DNA of 33,994 bases from an uncultured Sphingomonadales bacterium (GCA_937863505.1 CALMGC010000113.1:18046-52039); one strand, 5' to 3'. Shown: positions 7,132 through 16,195, counted from the first letter of the stretch. The notes: a model not told the origin generated them from the letters alone. Made by a program: numbers and translations.

Positions 7132-8291
7132 AGTTGACCTATCTCGCGCCGCTCACCCTCGTCCTGCTCGCCGTGCCGGGCCAGGCCGCTGCGCCCGTGT
7201 TCGACACACCCGCGCCGGTCGCGTTCATGCAGGACCTGTCCTCGGGCGCGGTGCTGTATCAGAAGGACGCGGACCGCCGGATGCCGCCCGCCTCGATGGC
7301 GAAGATGATGACGGTCTACCTCGCCTTCGACCTTATCCAGCACGGCCAGCTCAGGCTCGACCAGAAGATCGCGGTGCGGCCCGAGACGTGGAAGAAGTGG
7401 CATTCGCAGGGCTCGACGATGTTCCTCGGCGTCGGCGAGCAACCGACAGTGGCGGACCTGCTCCACGGTATCGTGACGCTGTCCGGGAACGACGCCTGCG
7501 TGGTGCTGGCGGAGGGCGTGGCGGGGACCGAGGAGGCGTTCGTCGGTCAGATGAACGAGGCGGCGGCGCGGATCGGGCTGCACGAGAGCCATTTCGGCAC
7601 CTCCAACGGCTGGCCCGACAACGGCGTGACCTATGTCACCGCGCGTGACCTCGGCAAGCTGGCGGTGGCGACGATCCAGAACCATCCGCAGCTATACCGC
7701 ACCTTCTATTCGCAGCGCAGCTTCAGCTGGGGCAAGACGCTGGGCGCGGGCAAGGACATCAGCCAGGAGAACCGCGATCCCTTGCTCGGTCGCGTCGCGG
7801 GCGCGGACGGGCTCAAGACCGGGCACACCGACGAGGCAGGCTATGGCTTTACCGGTTCCGCGGAGCAGGGCGGGCGACGGCTGGTGATGGTGGTGGCCGG
7901 TCTCAACAGCTTCAACCAACGCATTGAAGAGTCGGTCAAGTTCATGGACTGGGGCTTTCGTTCGTGGCAGCAGAAGACGCTGGCGCACAAGGGCAAGCTG
8001 GTCGAGACGGCGGACGTGCAGCTGGGCGACAGCAATCATGTCGGGCTGGTGACGGCGCAGGACCTGAAGGTGACGCTGCCCGGCGGCGCTGTGCCGGTGA
8101 TGCAGGCCAAGGTCGTGTATGACGGCCCGATCAAAGCACCGATCAAGGCGGGGCAGCATGTCGCCGACCTCGTCGTCACCTCGCCGGGCCTGCCCGAGCA
8201 GACGCTACCGCTGGTGGCGCAGGCGGATGTGGCGCAGGCGGGGTTCTTCGGGCGCGCCTGGGCGGGGCTGCGCTCGCTGTTCGGCGGGTGA
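7113..8291 (+). CDS. dacA: D-alanyl-D-alanine carboxypeptidase (PBP5/6 type)
   Basis: 392 residues from the ATG at 7113; a GTG at 7128 would give the commoner four-base overlap with the preceding stop. All active-site motifs of low-molecular-weight PBPs are present: SMAK (Ser61, Lys64), SGN (124-126) and KTG (235-237). An N-terminal signal peptide ends near QAAA, and a PBP5-type C-terminal beta domain follows (about 290-375). The chain closes with an amphipathic stretch (GFFGRAWAGLRSLFGG) that would attach it to the inner membrane face. It trims the terminal D-Ala of pentapeptides and so limits cross-linking. Its position after two lytic transglycosylase genes makes this a wall-remodelling unit. 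Confidence 0.93.
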   Translation: MERTPVKLTYLAPLTLVLLAVPGQAAAPVFDTPAPVAFMQDLSSGAVLYQKDADRRMPPASMAKMMTVYLAFDLIQHGQLRLDQKIAVRPETWKKWHSQGSTMFLGVGEQPTVADLLHGIVTLSGNDACVVLAEGVAGTEEAFVGQMNEAAARIGLHESHFGTSNGWPDNGVTYVTARDLGKLAVATIQNHPQLYRTFYSQRSFSWGKTLGAGKDISQENRDPLLGRVAGADGLKTGHTDEAGYGFTGSAEQGGRRLVMVVAGLNSFNQRIEESVKFMDWGFRSWQQKTLAHKGKLVETADVQLGDSNHVGLVTAQDLKVTLPGGAVPVMQAKVVYDGPIKAPIKAGQHVADLVVTSPGLPEQTLPLVAQADVAQAGFFGRAWAGLRSLFGG

Positions 8292-8920
8292 GCGCGGCGG
8301 CGCGCTTCATTACGCTGGAGGGCGGGGAGGGCGCGGGCAAATCGACCCAGGCGCGCGCACTCGCGGCGGCGCTGGCGGAGCGCGGCATCGACGCGGTGGT
8401 GACGCGTGAGCCGGGCGGGAGCGAAGGCGCGGAGGCGATCCGGACGTTGCTGCTCGGCGGCGGTGTCGACCGCTGGAGCGCGCGGGCTGAGGCACTTTTG
8501 TTCGCGGCCGCGCGTGCGGACCATGTCGAGCGGTTGATCCGCCCGGCGCTGGCGGCGGGACGGTGGGTGATCTGCGACCGGTTTCTCGACTCGACGCGGG
8601 CCTATCAGGGTGCGGGTGAGGAGGCGGAGGACGCCTCGATCCTCGCTCTCCATGCATTCGGCTCCAAAGGGCTGCTGCCCGATCGAACGATCGTGCTCGA
8701 ACTGTCACTTGCCGAAGGGGAGGCGCGCGCTTCCAAGCGCGACGGCGCTGCGGCGGACCGGTTCGCCGCGCGCGGGCGGGCGTTCCACGAGGCGGTCGCG
8801 CGCGGCTTCCACGCCATCGCCGAGCGCGAGCCCGAGCGGGTGCGCGTCGTCGACGCGAGCGGCGCGCCCGAACAGGTGACCGCGCGGCTGCTCACCGGGC
8901 TCGCCGACCTGCTGCCATGA
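8288..8920 (+). CDS. tmk: Thymidylate kinase
   Basis: 210 residues. It phosphorylates dTMP to dTDP. P-loop GGEGAGKS (12-19), the TREPGGS segment (dTMP site), CDRFLDSTRAYQGAG (DRY/DRF-type motif) and a LID-like region follow in order. The start GTG overlaps the dacA stop by four bases and the stop overlaps the holB start by four bases, so it is translationally coupled on both sides. The tmk-holB pair is widespread in bacteria and links dTTP supply to the replisome. The N-terminus and length are normal. Confidence 0.96.
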   Translation: MSAAARFITLEGGEGAGKSTQARALAAALAERGIDAVVTREPGGSEGAEAIRTLLLGGGVDRWSARAEALLFAAARADHVERLIRPALAAGRWVICDRFLDSTRAYQGAGEEAEDASILALHAFGSKGLLPDRTIVLELSLAEGEARASKRDGAAADRFAARGRAFHEAVARGFHAIAEREPERVRVVDASGAPEQVTARLLTGLADLLP

Positions 8921-9921
8921 TCTCGCTTATCGGCCATGATCGCGCACACGAGGCGTTCCTCGCCGCCGCGAGCGGGGGAGCGCTCCACCACGCCTGGCTG
9001 CTCACCGGCCCGGCGGGGGTGGGCAAGGCGACGTTCGCACGTGCGGCGGCGCTCAGGCTGCTTGCGGCGGCGAGCGACGCGAACTTGCCGCCTGCGTTCG
9101 ACGTCTCGCCCGACCACCGCATCGCCAAGCTGTTCGCGGCGGGTTCGCACCCCGACTTCCGCCTGCTCCAACGCCTGCCCAAGAAAGATGCGAAAGACCC
9201 AGGCGAGGGCCGCGCGCCCGACCTCGCACGCAACGTCAGCGTCGATCAGGTCCGTGCGCTGCTGGCGAGCTTCGCGACCACGCCCGCGCTGTCGCCCCGC
9301 CGCGTCGTTGTGATCGACGCGATCGACGATCTCGAGCGCGCCGCCGCCAATGCGCTGCTCAAGGGGCTGGAGGAGCCGCCCGCCGGGACTGTGTTCCTGC
9401 TCGTCAGCCACATGCCGGGTCGCCTGCTGCCGACGATCCGCTCGCGCTGTCGCGTGCTGCGGTTCGAGCCGCTGGGCGAGGAAAACATGGCGCGCGTTCT
9501 CGCCGATGCGCTGTCCGAGGCGGATCAGACCGAGCTACGCGCGCTGGTCCGCGCGGGGGCGGGCTCGCCCGGGCGCGCGCTCGGCTATGCGGGGCTGGAC
9601 CTCGCCACGATCGACGCCGCGCTGGCGAGCATCGCCGGCGGTGGCGACCGCGACAATGCGCGCCGCCTCAAGCTGGCGCAATCGCTCGCGCCAAAAGCGG
9701 CGCAGCCGCGTTATGAGGCGTTCCTGGAGCGTGTGCCGACCTTCCTCGCCGACGCCGCCGCGTATCGGCAAGGTCCCGCGCTCCGCGCCGCGCTCGACGC
9801 CCATGCCCAAGCGCGCGACATCGCGGGGGCCGCGCGCGGGCTGTCACTCGACGCGGCCGCGACCGTGTTCGAGATGGCGGGCTTGGTGGCGACGCTGGCG
9901 AGCGCGCCCGCGAACGGCTAG
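8917..9921 (+). CDS. holB: DNA polymerase III subunit delta'
   Basis: 334 residues, a clamp-loader AAA+ protein. It has a P-loop (GPAGVGKAT, 31-39), a Walker B-like VVVIDAIDDL, ANALLKGLEEPP, and the SRC motif (176-178) that serves as the arginine finger of clamp-loader subunits. The four-Cys zinc module found in many delta'/gamma subunits is missing; the only Cys is that of SRC. The chain is a helical collar region after about residue 210. Its start is coupled to tmk. Delta' rather than DnaX is indicated by length, context and the absence of the zinc site. Confidence 0.92.
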   Translation: MISLIGHDRAHEAFLAAASGGALHHAWLLTGPAGVGKATFARAAALRLLAAASDANLPPAFDVSPDHRIAKLFAAGSHPDFRLLQRLPKKDAKDPGEGRAPDLARNVSVDQVRALLASFATTPALSPRRVVVIDAIDDLERAAANALLKGLEEPPAGTVFLLVSHMPGRLLPTIRSRCRVLRFEPLGEENMARVLADALSEADQTELRALVRAGAGSPGRALGYAGLDLATIDAALASIAGGGDRDNARRLKLAQSLAPKAAQPRYEAFLERVPTFLADAAAYRQGPALRAALDAHAQARDIAGAARGLSLDAAATVFEMAGLVATLASAPANG

Positions 9922-9931
9922 GGTGCGCAGC

Positions 9932-11488
9932 ATGGCCGAACCGTTCTACATCACCACCGCGATCAGCTATCCGAACGGGCGCCCGCATATCGGCCACGCC
10001 TATGAAGCGATCGCCGCCGACGCGATCGCGCGTTTCCAGCGGCAGGCGGGGCGCGACGTCCGGTTCCAGACCGGCACCGACGAACACGGCCTCAAGATGG
10101 TGCAGACCGCGCGCGAGCGGGGCGTCGACACGCGCGCGCTCGCAGATGAGATGTCCGGCCATTTCCATGACATGGACAACCGCCTTAACATCTCGTACGA
10201 CCATTTCATCCGCACGGTGGAGCCCGACCATCACGAGGCCAGCGCTGCGCTGTGGCGCGCTATGGAGGCGGCTGGCGATCTCTACCTCGACCGCTACGAG
10301 GGCTGGTACTCGGTCCGCGACGAAGCCTTCTATACCGAAGCCGAGCTGACCGAGACCGACGGGGTCAAGCTGTCGCCGCAGGGCACACCCGTCGAGTGGA
10401 CGGCGGAGGAGACGTGGTTCTTTCGCCTGAGCAAGTACGAACAGCCGCTGCTCGATCACTATGCTGCCAACCCGGATTTCATCCGCCCGGAGGCACGGCG
10501 CAACGAGGTGCTGCGCTTCGTCGAGGGCGGACTGACGGACCTGTCCGTCTCGCGGACCAGCTTCGATTGGGGCGTGAAGGTGCCGGGCAGCCCGGGGCAC
10601 GTCATGTATGTCTGGGTCGACGCGCTCGCCAATTATCTCACCGGCGTCGACTATCCGGCGCGGGGCGAGGCGTTTGAGCGGTACTGGCCCGCCGACCTGC
10701 ACCTGATCGGCAAGGACATCGTCCGTTTCCACGCGGTCTATTGGCCCGCGTTCCTGATGTCTGCGGGCCTGCCGCTGCCTCGCCAAGTGTTCGGCCACGG
10801 CTTCCTGCTCCACCGCGGCGAGAAGATGAGCAAGTCGCTCGGCAACGTGGTCGACCCGATCGGGCTGGCGGATCGCTACGGTGTCGACGCGCTCCGCTAC
10901 TTCCTCTTGCGCGAGGTGAGCTTCGGACAAGATGGCAGCTGGTCGGCGGAAGCCATTGTTTCGCGGGCGAATGCGGAACTTGCCAATGCCTTCGGTAACC
11001 TTGCGCAGCGGACGCTGTCGTTCATCGCCAAGAACCTAGACGGCGCTTTGCCGGAGCGGGGGAGGGCGGCAGACATCGACGGCGTGCTGATCGAGGAGGT
11101 CACCGTCGCCTGCGCCGGGTTCAAGGCGGCGTTCGACGACCTCGCGCTCAACCACGGGATCGAGATGTGGTTGGGCGGCGTGTTCGCGTGCAACGCCTAT
11201 ATCGACGCCGAAGCGCCTTGGTCGCTCCGCAAGACCGACCCGGAGCGAATGCACGCGGTATTGCGGACGCTGGTGCGCGCGATTCGGATGCTGGCGATCA
11301 CGATCTTGCCGGTGGTCCCGGATGCGGCGGCCAAGGTACTCGATCAGGTCGGTGCGGAGGACGCACGCGATCATGCGGCGGTCGACGACGACGGCTGGTA
11401 CGACACGCTTGCCGCTACGGACTTCCGCATCGTCGCGCCGACGCCGGTGTTCCCGCGGCTCGAGCTGCCCGCGGCGGAGGCGGCCTGA
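9932..11488 (+). CDS. metG: Methionyl-tRNA synthetase, short zinc-free form
   Basis: 518 residues, a class I synthetase that charges tRNA-Met. The HIGH motif is HIGH at 19-22 and the KMSKS motif is KMSKS at 298-302. The connective peptide between them (about residues 115-160) has no Cys clusters, so this is the MetRS type without zinc knuckles, usual in alphaproteobacteria. There is no C-terminal tRNA-binding (Arc1p/EMAP-like) domain. The start MAEPFYITTAISYPNG is the standard one; the open frame extends far upstream but that part overlaps holB and is not conserved-looking. The stop overlaps the tatD start by one base. Confidence 0.96.
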   Translation: MAEPFYITTAISYPNGRPHIGHAYEAIAADAIARFQRQAGRDVRFQTGTDEHGLKMVQTARERGVDTRALADEMSGHFHDMDNRLNISYDHFIRTVEPDHHEASAALWRAMEAAGDLYLDRYEGWYSVRDEAFYTEAELTETDGVKLSPQGTPVEWTAEETWFFRLSKYEQPLLDHYAANPDFIRPEARRNEVLRFVEGGLTDLSVSRTSFDWGVKVPGSPGHVMYVWVDALANYLTGVDYPARGEAFERYWPADLHLIGKDIVRFHAVYWPAFLMSAGLPLPRQVFGHGFLLHRGEKMSKSLGNVVDPIGLADRYGVDALRYFLLREVSFGQDGSWSAEAIVSRANAELANAFGNLAQRTLSFIAKNLDGALPERGRAADIDGVLIEEVTVACAGFKAAFDDLALNHGIEMWLGGVFACNAYIDAEAPWSLRKTDPERMHAVLRTLVRAIRMLAITILPVVPDAAAKVLDQVGAEDARDHAAVDDDGWYDTLAATDFRIVAPTPVFPRLELPAAEAA

Positions 11489-12264
11489 TGCTCGCTGACA
11501 GCCATTGTCACCTCAACTACAAGGGCGTCGCCGAGCAACAGGCGGCGGTGCTCGAGCGCGCCCGCGCGCGCGGCGTGACGGCGATGCTCAACATCGCCAC
11601 GCGCGCGAGCGAGTGGGACGCGGTGATCGCCACCGCCGAGCGCGAGCCGGACGTGTGGGCGACGGTCGGCATCCACCCGCACGAGGCGGACGCGCATCCC
11701 GAGGTCGACGCCGCCCGGCTGATCGAACGTGCAGCGCATCCGCGCGTGGTGGGGCTGGGGGAGAGCGGGCTCGATTACCATTATGACCACTCCGACCGTG
11801 CGCGTCAGCAGGCAAGCTTCCGCGCGCACATCGCCGCCGCGCGCGAGACGGGGTTGCCGCTGGTGGTGCATACCCGCGATGCGGAGGCGGATACCGCCGC
11901 AATCCTGCGCGACGAGATGGGGCAGGGCGCGTTCCCTTGCGTGATCCATTGCTTCACGGGGACAAGCGCCTTTGCGGATCAAATGCTTGCGCTCGGCTTC
12001 ACCATCTCCATCTCAGGTATTGTGACGTTCAGGAACGCGCGCGAGTTGCAGGAGGTCGCCGCCCGGCTGCCGCTCGACCGGTTGCTGGTCGAGACCGACG
12101 CGCCGTTTCTCGCGCCGGTGCCGCATCGCGGCAAGCCCGGCGAACCGGCGTTCGTCGCCGACACGGTCGCGTTCCTCGCCGAGCTGAGAGGGGAGGAGCC
12201 TGAAATGCTCGCCGAAGCGACGGCGCGAAACTTCCACGCATTGTTCACCAAAACCGCGGCATGA
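11488..12264 (+). CDS. tatD: TatD family metal-dependent hydrolase
   Basis: 258 residues, a TIM-barrel amidohydrolase-like protein. Metal ligands are visible in DSHCHLN (His6, His8), GLGESGLDYHY (bridging Glu), VVHTRDA, IHCFTG and ETDAPFLAPVPHRG. E. coli TatD and YcfH relatives are DNases or 3'-5' exonucleases; the true substrate of this copy is unknown. The position directly after metG is conserved in many bacteria. It is coupled at both ends: one-base overlap with metG, four-base overlap with the next gene. Confidence 0.92.
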   Translation: MLADSHCHLNYKGVAEQQAAVLERARARGVTAMLNIATRASEWDAVIATAEREPDVWATVGIHPHEADAHPEVDAARLIERAAHPRVVGLGESGLDYHYDHSDRARQQASFRAHIAAARETGLPLVVHTRDAEADTAAILRDEMGQGAFPCVIHCFTGTSAFADQMLALGFTISISGIVTFRNARELQEVAARLPLDRLLVETDAPFLAPVPHRGKPGEPAFVADTVAFLAELRGEEPEMLAEATARNFHALFTKTAA

Positions 12265-13025
12265 AGATTCGCATCCTCGGCTCGGGCACGTCGTCGGGGG
12301 TGCCGCGCATTGGCAATGACTGGGGCGCATGCGATCCGGCCGAGCCGCGCAACCGTCGCACCCGCGCGTCCGCGCTCGTCGAGCATGAGGGGACGCGCAT
12401 CCTGATCGACACCAGCCCCGACATGCGCGACCAGCTGCTCGCCGCCGGAGTAGGGATGGTCGACGCGGTGATCTGGACGCATGACCATGCCGACCACCTC
12501 CACGGCATCGACGACCTGCGGCAGATGTTTCACAATGGGGGCCGCCCAGTGCGCGCGCTCGCCCGGCCCGCGATGATCGAGGCGATCGTCCAGCGGTTCG
12601 GCTACGTCTTTAACGGTCGTACGGGCTATCCCGCGACGGTCGAGATCGAGCCGCTGCCCGACCGGGTCAGGATCGGCGAGATCGACATATTCACCGTCGA
12701 CCAGCCGCATGGGCGGATCGCCTCGGCGGGGCTGCGGTTCGAGGCTGACCGCCAGTCGATCGGCTATGCAACTGACTTTCACGAGCTCACCCCGGCGATG
12801 GCGGCGCATTATCGCGGGCTCGACATCTGGGTTGTGGACGCGCTCCGCCGCGCGCCGCATCCGACGCACCCGACACTCGACGCGGTGCTGGGCTGGGTTG
12901 GCGAGTTAAAGCCGGAGCGCACCGCGTTGATCCATATGGATAACTCGATGAACTATCGCTCGCTTCTCGATGTGCTGCCCGCCGGGGTGGAGCCGGGCTA
13001 TGACGGGCTGGAGCTGGCATGTTGA
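12261..13025 (+). CDS. PhnP-like metallo-beta-lactamase-fold hydrolase
   Basis: 254 residues. The metal motif is THDHADHLHGIDDLR (HxHxDH at 74-79). The beginning (RILGSGTSSGVPRIG) and the GACDPAEPRNRRTRAS segment match the PhnP / 5-phospho-ribosyl-1,2-cyclic-phosphate phosphodiesterase group rather than RNase Z or glyoxalase II. There are no phosphonate genes nearby, so a role in phosphonate use is not supported; the gene follows tatD in many alphaproteobacteria as a housekeeping passenger. Coupled to tatD by ATGA and overlapping the next gene by seven bases. Confidence 0.85.
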   Translation: MKIRILGSGTSSGVPRIGNDWGACDPAEPRNRRTRASALVEHEGTRILIDTSPDMRDQLLAAGVGMVDAVIWTHDHADHLHGIDDLRQMFHNGGRPVRALARPAMIEAIVQRFGYVFNGRTGYPATVEIEPLPDRVRIGEIDIFTVDQPHGRIASAGLRFEADRQSIGYATDFHELTPAMAAHYRGLDIWVVDALRRAPHPTHPTLDAVLGWVGELKPERTALIHMDNSMNYRSLLDVLPAGVEPGYDGLELAC

Positions 13026-13642
13026 CGGGGGAGCATGGGCCGACGACGTTCGCCTATCTGCTGCTGCTCGCGCTGCCGATCTCGGCGCTGATCGCGCGGC
13101 GGGTGCCGTTGCTCAGGGTGCTGTGGATGGGGCTGACCTGGGTGGTCCTGTTCGGGGTGCTGCTGCTCGTCGTCGGGCAGCGCGAGCGTTTCGACCCGCT
13201 GATGGCGCGCGCGGCCAAGCTGTTTCACCTCGACGACCAGAGCGTCGTCGGGTCGGAGGTCCGCATCCGCATGAGCCCGGACGGGCATTTCTGGGCGCGC
13301 GCGAACGTCGCGGGGGTCGAGCGGCGGATGCTGATCGACAGCGGCGCGACCGTCACCGCACTGTCGACCGACACCGCGCGCGAGGCCGGGCTGGAGGTCA
13401 AAAATAGCGTGTTCCCGATGGAACTTCGCACCGCCAACGGCTCGATCACCGCCAAGGTGTCGACCGTGGACGAGTTGCGCCTTGACAACGTGGTCGCGCG
13501 CGACCTGCCGGTGGTGGTGTCGCCGGCGTTCGGCGACACCGACGTGCTGGGGATGAACTTCCTGTCGCGGCTGAAAAGCTGGCGCGTGGAAGGGCGGACG
13601 CTGGTGCTGGTGCCGCACCATCCCGATCCGAGGTTTACATAA
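13019..13642 (+). CDS. Membrane-anchored retropepsin-like aspartic protease
   Basis: 207 residues. Two hydrophobic helices (about 10-27 and 31-52) are followed by a single retropepsin domain with LIDSGATVT (catalytic Asp107) and a later DVLGMNFL, which is the hydrophobic-Gly element of the fold. One DSGAT per chain means that activity would need a homodimer, as in viral retropepsins and Rickettsia APRc. The catalytic domain probably faces the periplasm. The substrate is unknown. It overlaps the upstream MBL-fold gene by seven bases. Confidence 0.82.
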   Translation: MLTGEHGPTTFAYLLLLALPISALIARRVPLLRVLWMGLTWVVLFGVLLLVVGQRERFDPLMARAAKLFHLDDQSVVGSEVRIRMSPDGHFWARANVAGVERRMLIDSGATVTALSTDTAREAGLEVKNSVFPMELRTANGSITAKVSTVDELRLDNVVARDLPVVVSPAFGDTDVLGMNFLSRLKSWRVEGRTLVLVPHHPDPRFT

Positions 13643-13707
13643 TGTGTATTATCGAACTCGCGCCAGAGTCTCTCACAGGTTACTTTCGTTTGGTTAATCG
13701 TGATTGA
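13642..13707 (+). CDS. Possible 21-codon small ORF between retropepsin gene and mazG
   Basis: The ATG overlaps the retropepsin TAA by one base (TAATG) and the TGA lies eight bases inside the mazG start region. The predicted peptide is MCIIELAPESLTGYFRLVNR plus one Asp. Its base composition is much poorer in GC than its surroundings. It could be a translational-coupling leader that carries ribosomes to mazG, or chance. There is no independent SD. Confidence 0.2.
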   Translation: MCIIELAPESLTGYFRLVNRD

Positions 13708-14431
13708 GCGTCTGGTAACCATCATGGCCCGTCTCCGCGACCCGGAACACGGCTGCGACTGGGATGGCGCACAGACCTTTGCCACGATTGCGCCTTACAC
13801 GATCGAGGAGGCGTACGAGGTCGCGGACGCGATCGAGCGTGGAGACTGGGCGGACCTCAAGGACGAACTCGGCGACCTGCTGCTTCAGGCCGTGTTTCAT
13901 AGCCGCATCGCCGAGGAAGCCGGGCTGTTCGCCCTACCGGACGTCGTAGCCGCGATCAGCGACAAGATGGAGCGCCGCCACCCGCACATCTTCGGCGACG
14001 GTCCTAACCCCGGCTGGGAAGCGCTGAAGGCGGCCGAGCGCGCCGCCAGGCCCGACGCGAGCGCGCTGGCGGGTGTCGCGACCGGCCTCCCCGCCCTGCT
14101 CCGCGCCGAGAAGTTGCAGAAGCGCGCCGCCCGCACCGGCTTCGACTGGCCCGACGCCAGCGGCCCGCGTGCGAAGATTGACGAGGAGCTGGCCGAGGTC
14201 GAAACCGCCGGGCCGGACGAGCTCGAAAGCGAGATCGGCGACCTGCTATTCTCGGTCGTCAACTGGGCGCGCCACCTCGGCGTCGACCCCGAAGCGGCAC
14301 TACGGTCGGCAAACGCAAAGTTCGAATGCCGCTTTCGCGCAATGGAAGGCGAGGCTGGCGAGGCGTTCGCCGCGCTCAGCCTGGAGGACAAGGAAGCGTT
14401 GTGGGCGGCGGTCAAGCGCTCCGCTGCATGA
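13700..14431 (+). CDS. mazG: Nucleoside triphosphate pyrophosphohydrolase MazG
   Basis: 243 residues with the two tandem all-alpha MazG domains. The first has PYTIEEAYEVADAIERGD and LKDELGDLLLQAVFHSRIAEE, with the acidic ExxE...ExxD metal pattern; the second has IDEELAEVE and LESEIGDLLFSVVNWARHL. It hydrolyses (d)NTPs to (d)NMP and pyrophosphate as a house-cleaning enzyme. The GTG at 13700 is chosen because the family's preserved first helix (IERLVTIMARLRDPEHGC) needs it; the ATG at 13724 is the alternative. No clear SD is seen. The gene ends 20 bases inside the convergent hflX gene. Confidence 0.93.
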   Translation: MIERLVTIMARLRDPEHGCDWDGAQTFATIAPYTIEEAYEVADAIERGDWADLKDELGDLLLQAVFHSRIAEEAGLFALPDVVAAISDKMERRHPHIFGDGPNPGWEALKAAERAARPDASALAGVATGLPALLRAEKLQKRAARTGFDWPDASGPRAKIDEELAEVETAGPDELESEIGDLLFSVVNWARHLGVDPEAALRSANAKFECRFRAMEGEAGEAFAALSLEDKEALWAAVKRSAA

Positions 14432-15707
14432 AGCGCTCATAATCGCGCGGTGCGAGCCGGACGTCGTAGCCGACCCCGCCCTCGCCTGCGTCCTCCTGCC
14501 CCAGCACCTCGCCATGCGCGTGCAGCCAGGCCGCGCCCGCCCCGTCGGTCGCGGGTAGCGTGACATGGTAAAGAAGGTGTCCGCGCGTCAGCCGCTCGGC
14601 CATGTTCGCGAGCAGCACGTCGACCCCCTCCCCGCTCAGCGCAGAGATCGCCACCACATCTTCGCGCCGCGCCGCTTCGGCCAGCATCGCCTCGTGCGCT
14701 TCGGGGTCGAGCAGGTCGAGCTTGTTCCACGCCTCGATACGCGGTGTCGTCTCCGCCACGCCGATTTCGGTCAGCACCGCTTCCACATCGACGCGCTGCG
14801 CCTCGCTGTCCGGGTGCGCGATGTCGCGAACGTGGAGGAGCAGGTCGGCGGACACCACTTCCTCCAGCGTCGCCTTGAACGCGGCGACGAGCTGCGTCGG
14901 CAGTTCGGACACGAAACCGACCGTGTCCGACAGGATCGCCTTGTCGAGACCCGGCAGCGCGATCTGGCGCAACGTCGGGTCGAGCGTCGCGAACAGCAGG
15001 TTTTCCGCCATCACGCCCGCGCCGGTCAGCCGGTTGAACAGCGTCGACTTGCCCGCATTGGTATAGCCCACGAGCGCGATCACCGGCCACGGCGCACGCT
15101 GGCGCCGGTCGCGGTGGAGTCCACGGGTGCACGTGACCTGGTCGAGCTCGCGGCGCAGCTTCGCCATGCGGTCGCGGATCAGCCGCCGGTCCGCCTCGAT
15201 CTGGGTCTCGCCGGGGCCGCCGAGAAAGCCGAACCCGCCGCGCTGGCGCTCGAGATGCGTCCAGCTGCGCACCAGCCGTCCGGCCTGATAGTCAAGGTGC
15301 GCGAGCTCGACCTGCAACCGCCCTTCCGCCGTCGCCGCGCGCTCGCCGAAGATCTCGAGAATCAGCCCGGTCCGGTCGATCACCTTCGCCTTTAGCGCGG
15401 TCTCGAGATTGCGCTGCTGCACCGGGCTGAGGCTCGCGTCGACAACGACGAGCTGCGCGTCCTCCTGCGCGACCGCCGTCGCCAGCGCCTCGACCTGGCC
15501 CGAGCCCATCAGCGTCGCGGGGCGCGGCTGGCGCAACTTGACCGCGAGCTTGTCGGCGACGATCACGCCGATCGCCTCGGCCAAGCCTGCGGTCTCCGCC
15601 AGCCGCGCGTGGACATCGCGACTCGCCCCGCCCCGGTCGGGCAGCACCACCAGCGCGCGCGCGCCGCGCGCGAACTCGTCCCGGTCGCGGTCGAACCCGG
15701 CGCTCAA
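14412..15707 (-). CDS. hflX: Ribosome-associated GTPase HflX
   Basis: 431 residues. An N-terminal HflX domain (glycine-rich GSGQVEAL region) is followed by a helical linker ([21 protein letters not shown]), then the G domain with P-loop GYTNAGKST (214-222), a Thr/DTVGF switch II and NKLD. HflX splits stalled 70S ribosomes and can rescue them in heat or antibiotic stress. The start is TTG at 15707, overlapping the hfq stop by four bases, which makes hfq-hflX translationally coupled. The hfq-hflX order is conserved in proteobacteria. The 3' end overlaps mazG by 20 bases in convergent orientation. Confidence 0.95.
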   Translation of the reverse strand: MSAGFDRDRDEFARGARALVVLPDRGGASRDVHARLAETAGLAEAIGVIVADKLAVKLRQPRPATLMGSGQVEALATAVAQEDAQLVVVDASLSPVQQRNLETALKAKVIDRTGLILEIFGERAATAEGRLQVELAHLDYQAGRLVRSWTHLERQRGGFGFLGGPGETQIEADRRLIRDRMAKLRRELDQVTCTRGLHRDRRQRAPWPVIALVGYTNAGKSTLFNRLTGAGVMAENLLFATLDPTLRQIALPGLDKAILSDTVGFVSELPTQLVAAFKATLEEVVSADLLLHVRDIAHPDSEAQRVDVEAVLTEIGVAETTPRIEAWNKLDLLDPEAHEAMLAEAARREDVVAISALSGEGVDVLLANMAERLTRGHLLYHVTLPATDGAGAAWLHAHGEVLGQEDAGEGGVGYDVRLAPRDYERFMQRSA

Positions 15708-16195
15708 GCGTCGTCCGTTTCAGCTGGCTCTTCGGCAAGGTTAAGCGGTCGCGCGGGCTGTACGGTCGAGACCGCGTGCTTGTAGACTAGCTGCGACATG
15801 CCGTCGCGCTGAAGCAACATGCAGAACAGGTCAAATGCCGCGACATAGCCTTGCAGCATGACGCCGTTGACGAGGAACATGGTCACGCTGTCGTCCGAGC
15901 GGGTCACCGCGTTGAGGAAAATCTCCTGCAACCCCGGCTGCTTGCGCGCGCTCTCTCCCACCTGGTCGATGATGTCCGAAAAGTCGATCTGCCCGGCGGG
16001 CATGATGGTGGAGATGGCGTGCTTGTAGATCAGCTGCGATTGCCCGTCGCGGCGAAGCAGCACCGAGAAATTATCGAACCAGGTGACGATGCCCTGCAAC
16101 TTGACACCCTTGACCAGGAACATGGTCACCGGCGTCTTGCCGCGGCGAAGCGCGTTCAGGAACAGGTCCTGTAGCGAGGTCTGCTTGTCGGCCAT
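15704..16195 (-). CDS. hfq: Tandem (double-length) RNA chaperone Hfq
   Basis: 163 residues with two full Hfq/Sm domains in one chain, spaced 81 residues apart. Half 1 is about residues 7-67 and half 2 about 88-148. Each has the SLQD/GLQE start, VTMFLVxG, LQG and the Sm2 motif YKHA(I/V)ST (57-63 and 138-144). A linker rich in polar residues joins them. Hfq normally is a homohexamer of about 80-100-residue chains that pairs small RNAs with mRNAs. Here a trimer could form the six-membered ring with two alternating types of site. Half 1 keeps the rim RR pair (17-18) and Lys32; half 2 has Thr-Arg and Met113 in their place. AAGGGG lies eight bases before the ATG. Co-transcribed with hflX; separated from ntrX by about 111 bases. 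Confidence 0.95.
   Translation of the reverse strand: MADKQTSLQDLFLNALRRGKTPVTMFLVKGVKLQGIVTWFDNFSVLLRRDGQSQLIYKHAISTIMPAGQIDFSDIIDQVGESARKQPGLQEIFLNAVTRSDDSVTMFLVNGVMLQGYVAAFDLFCMLLQRDGMSQLVYKHAVSTVQPARPLNLAEEPAETDDA

Noticed and set aside
12261-13025. Phosphonate-use (phn) locus suggested by the PhnP-like gene
   Set aside because: No other phn gene is in the window; the gene sits in a housekeeping run.
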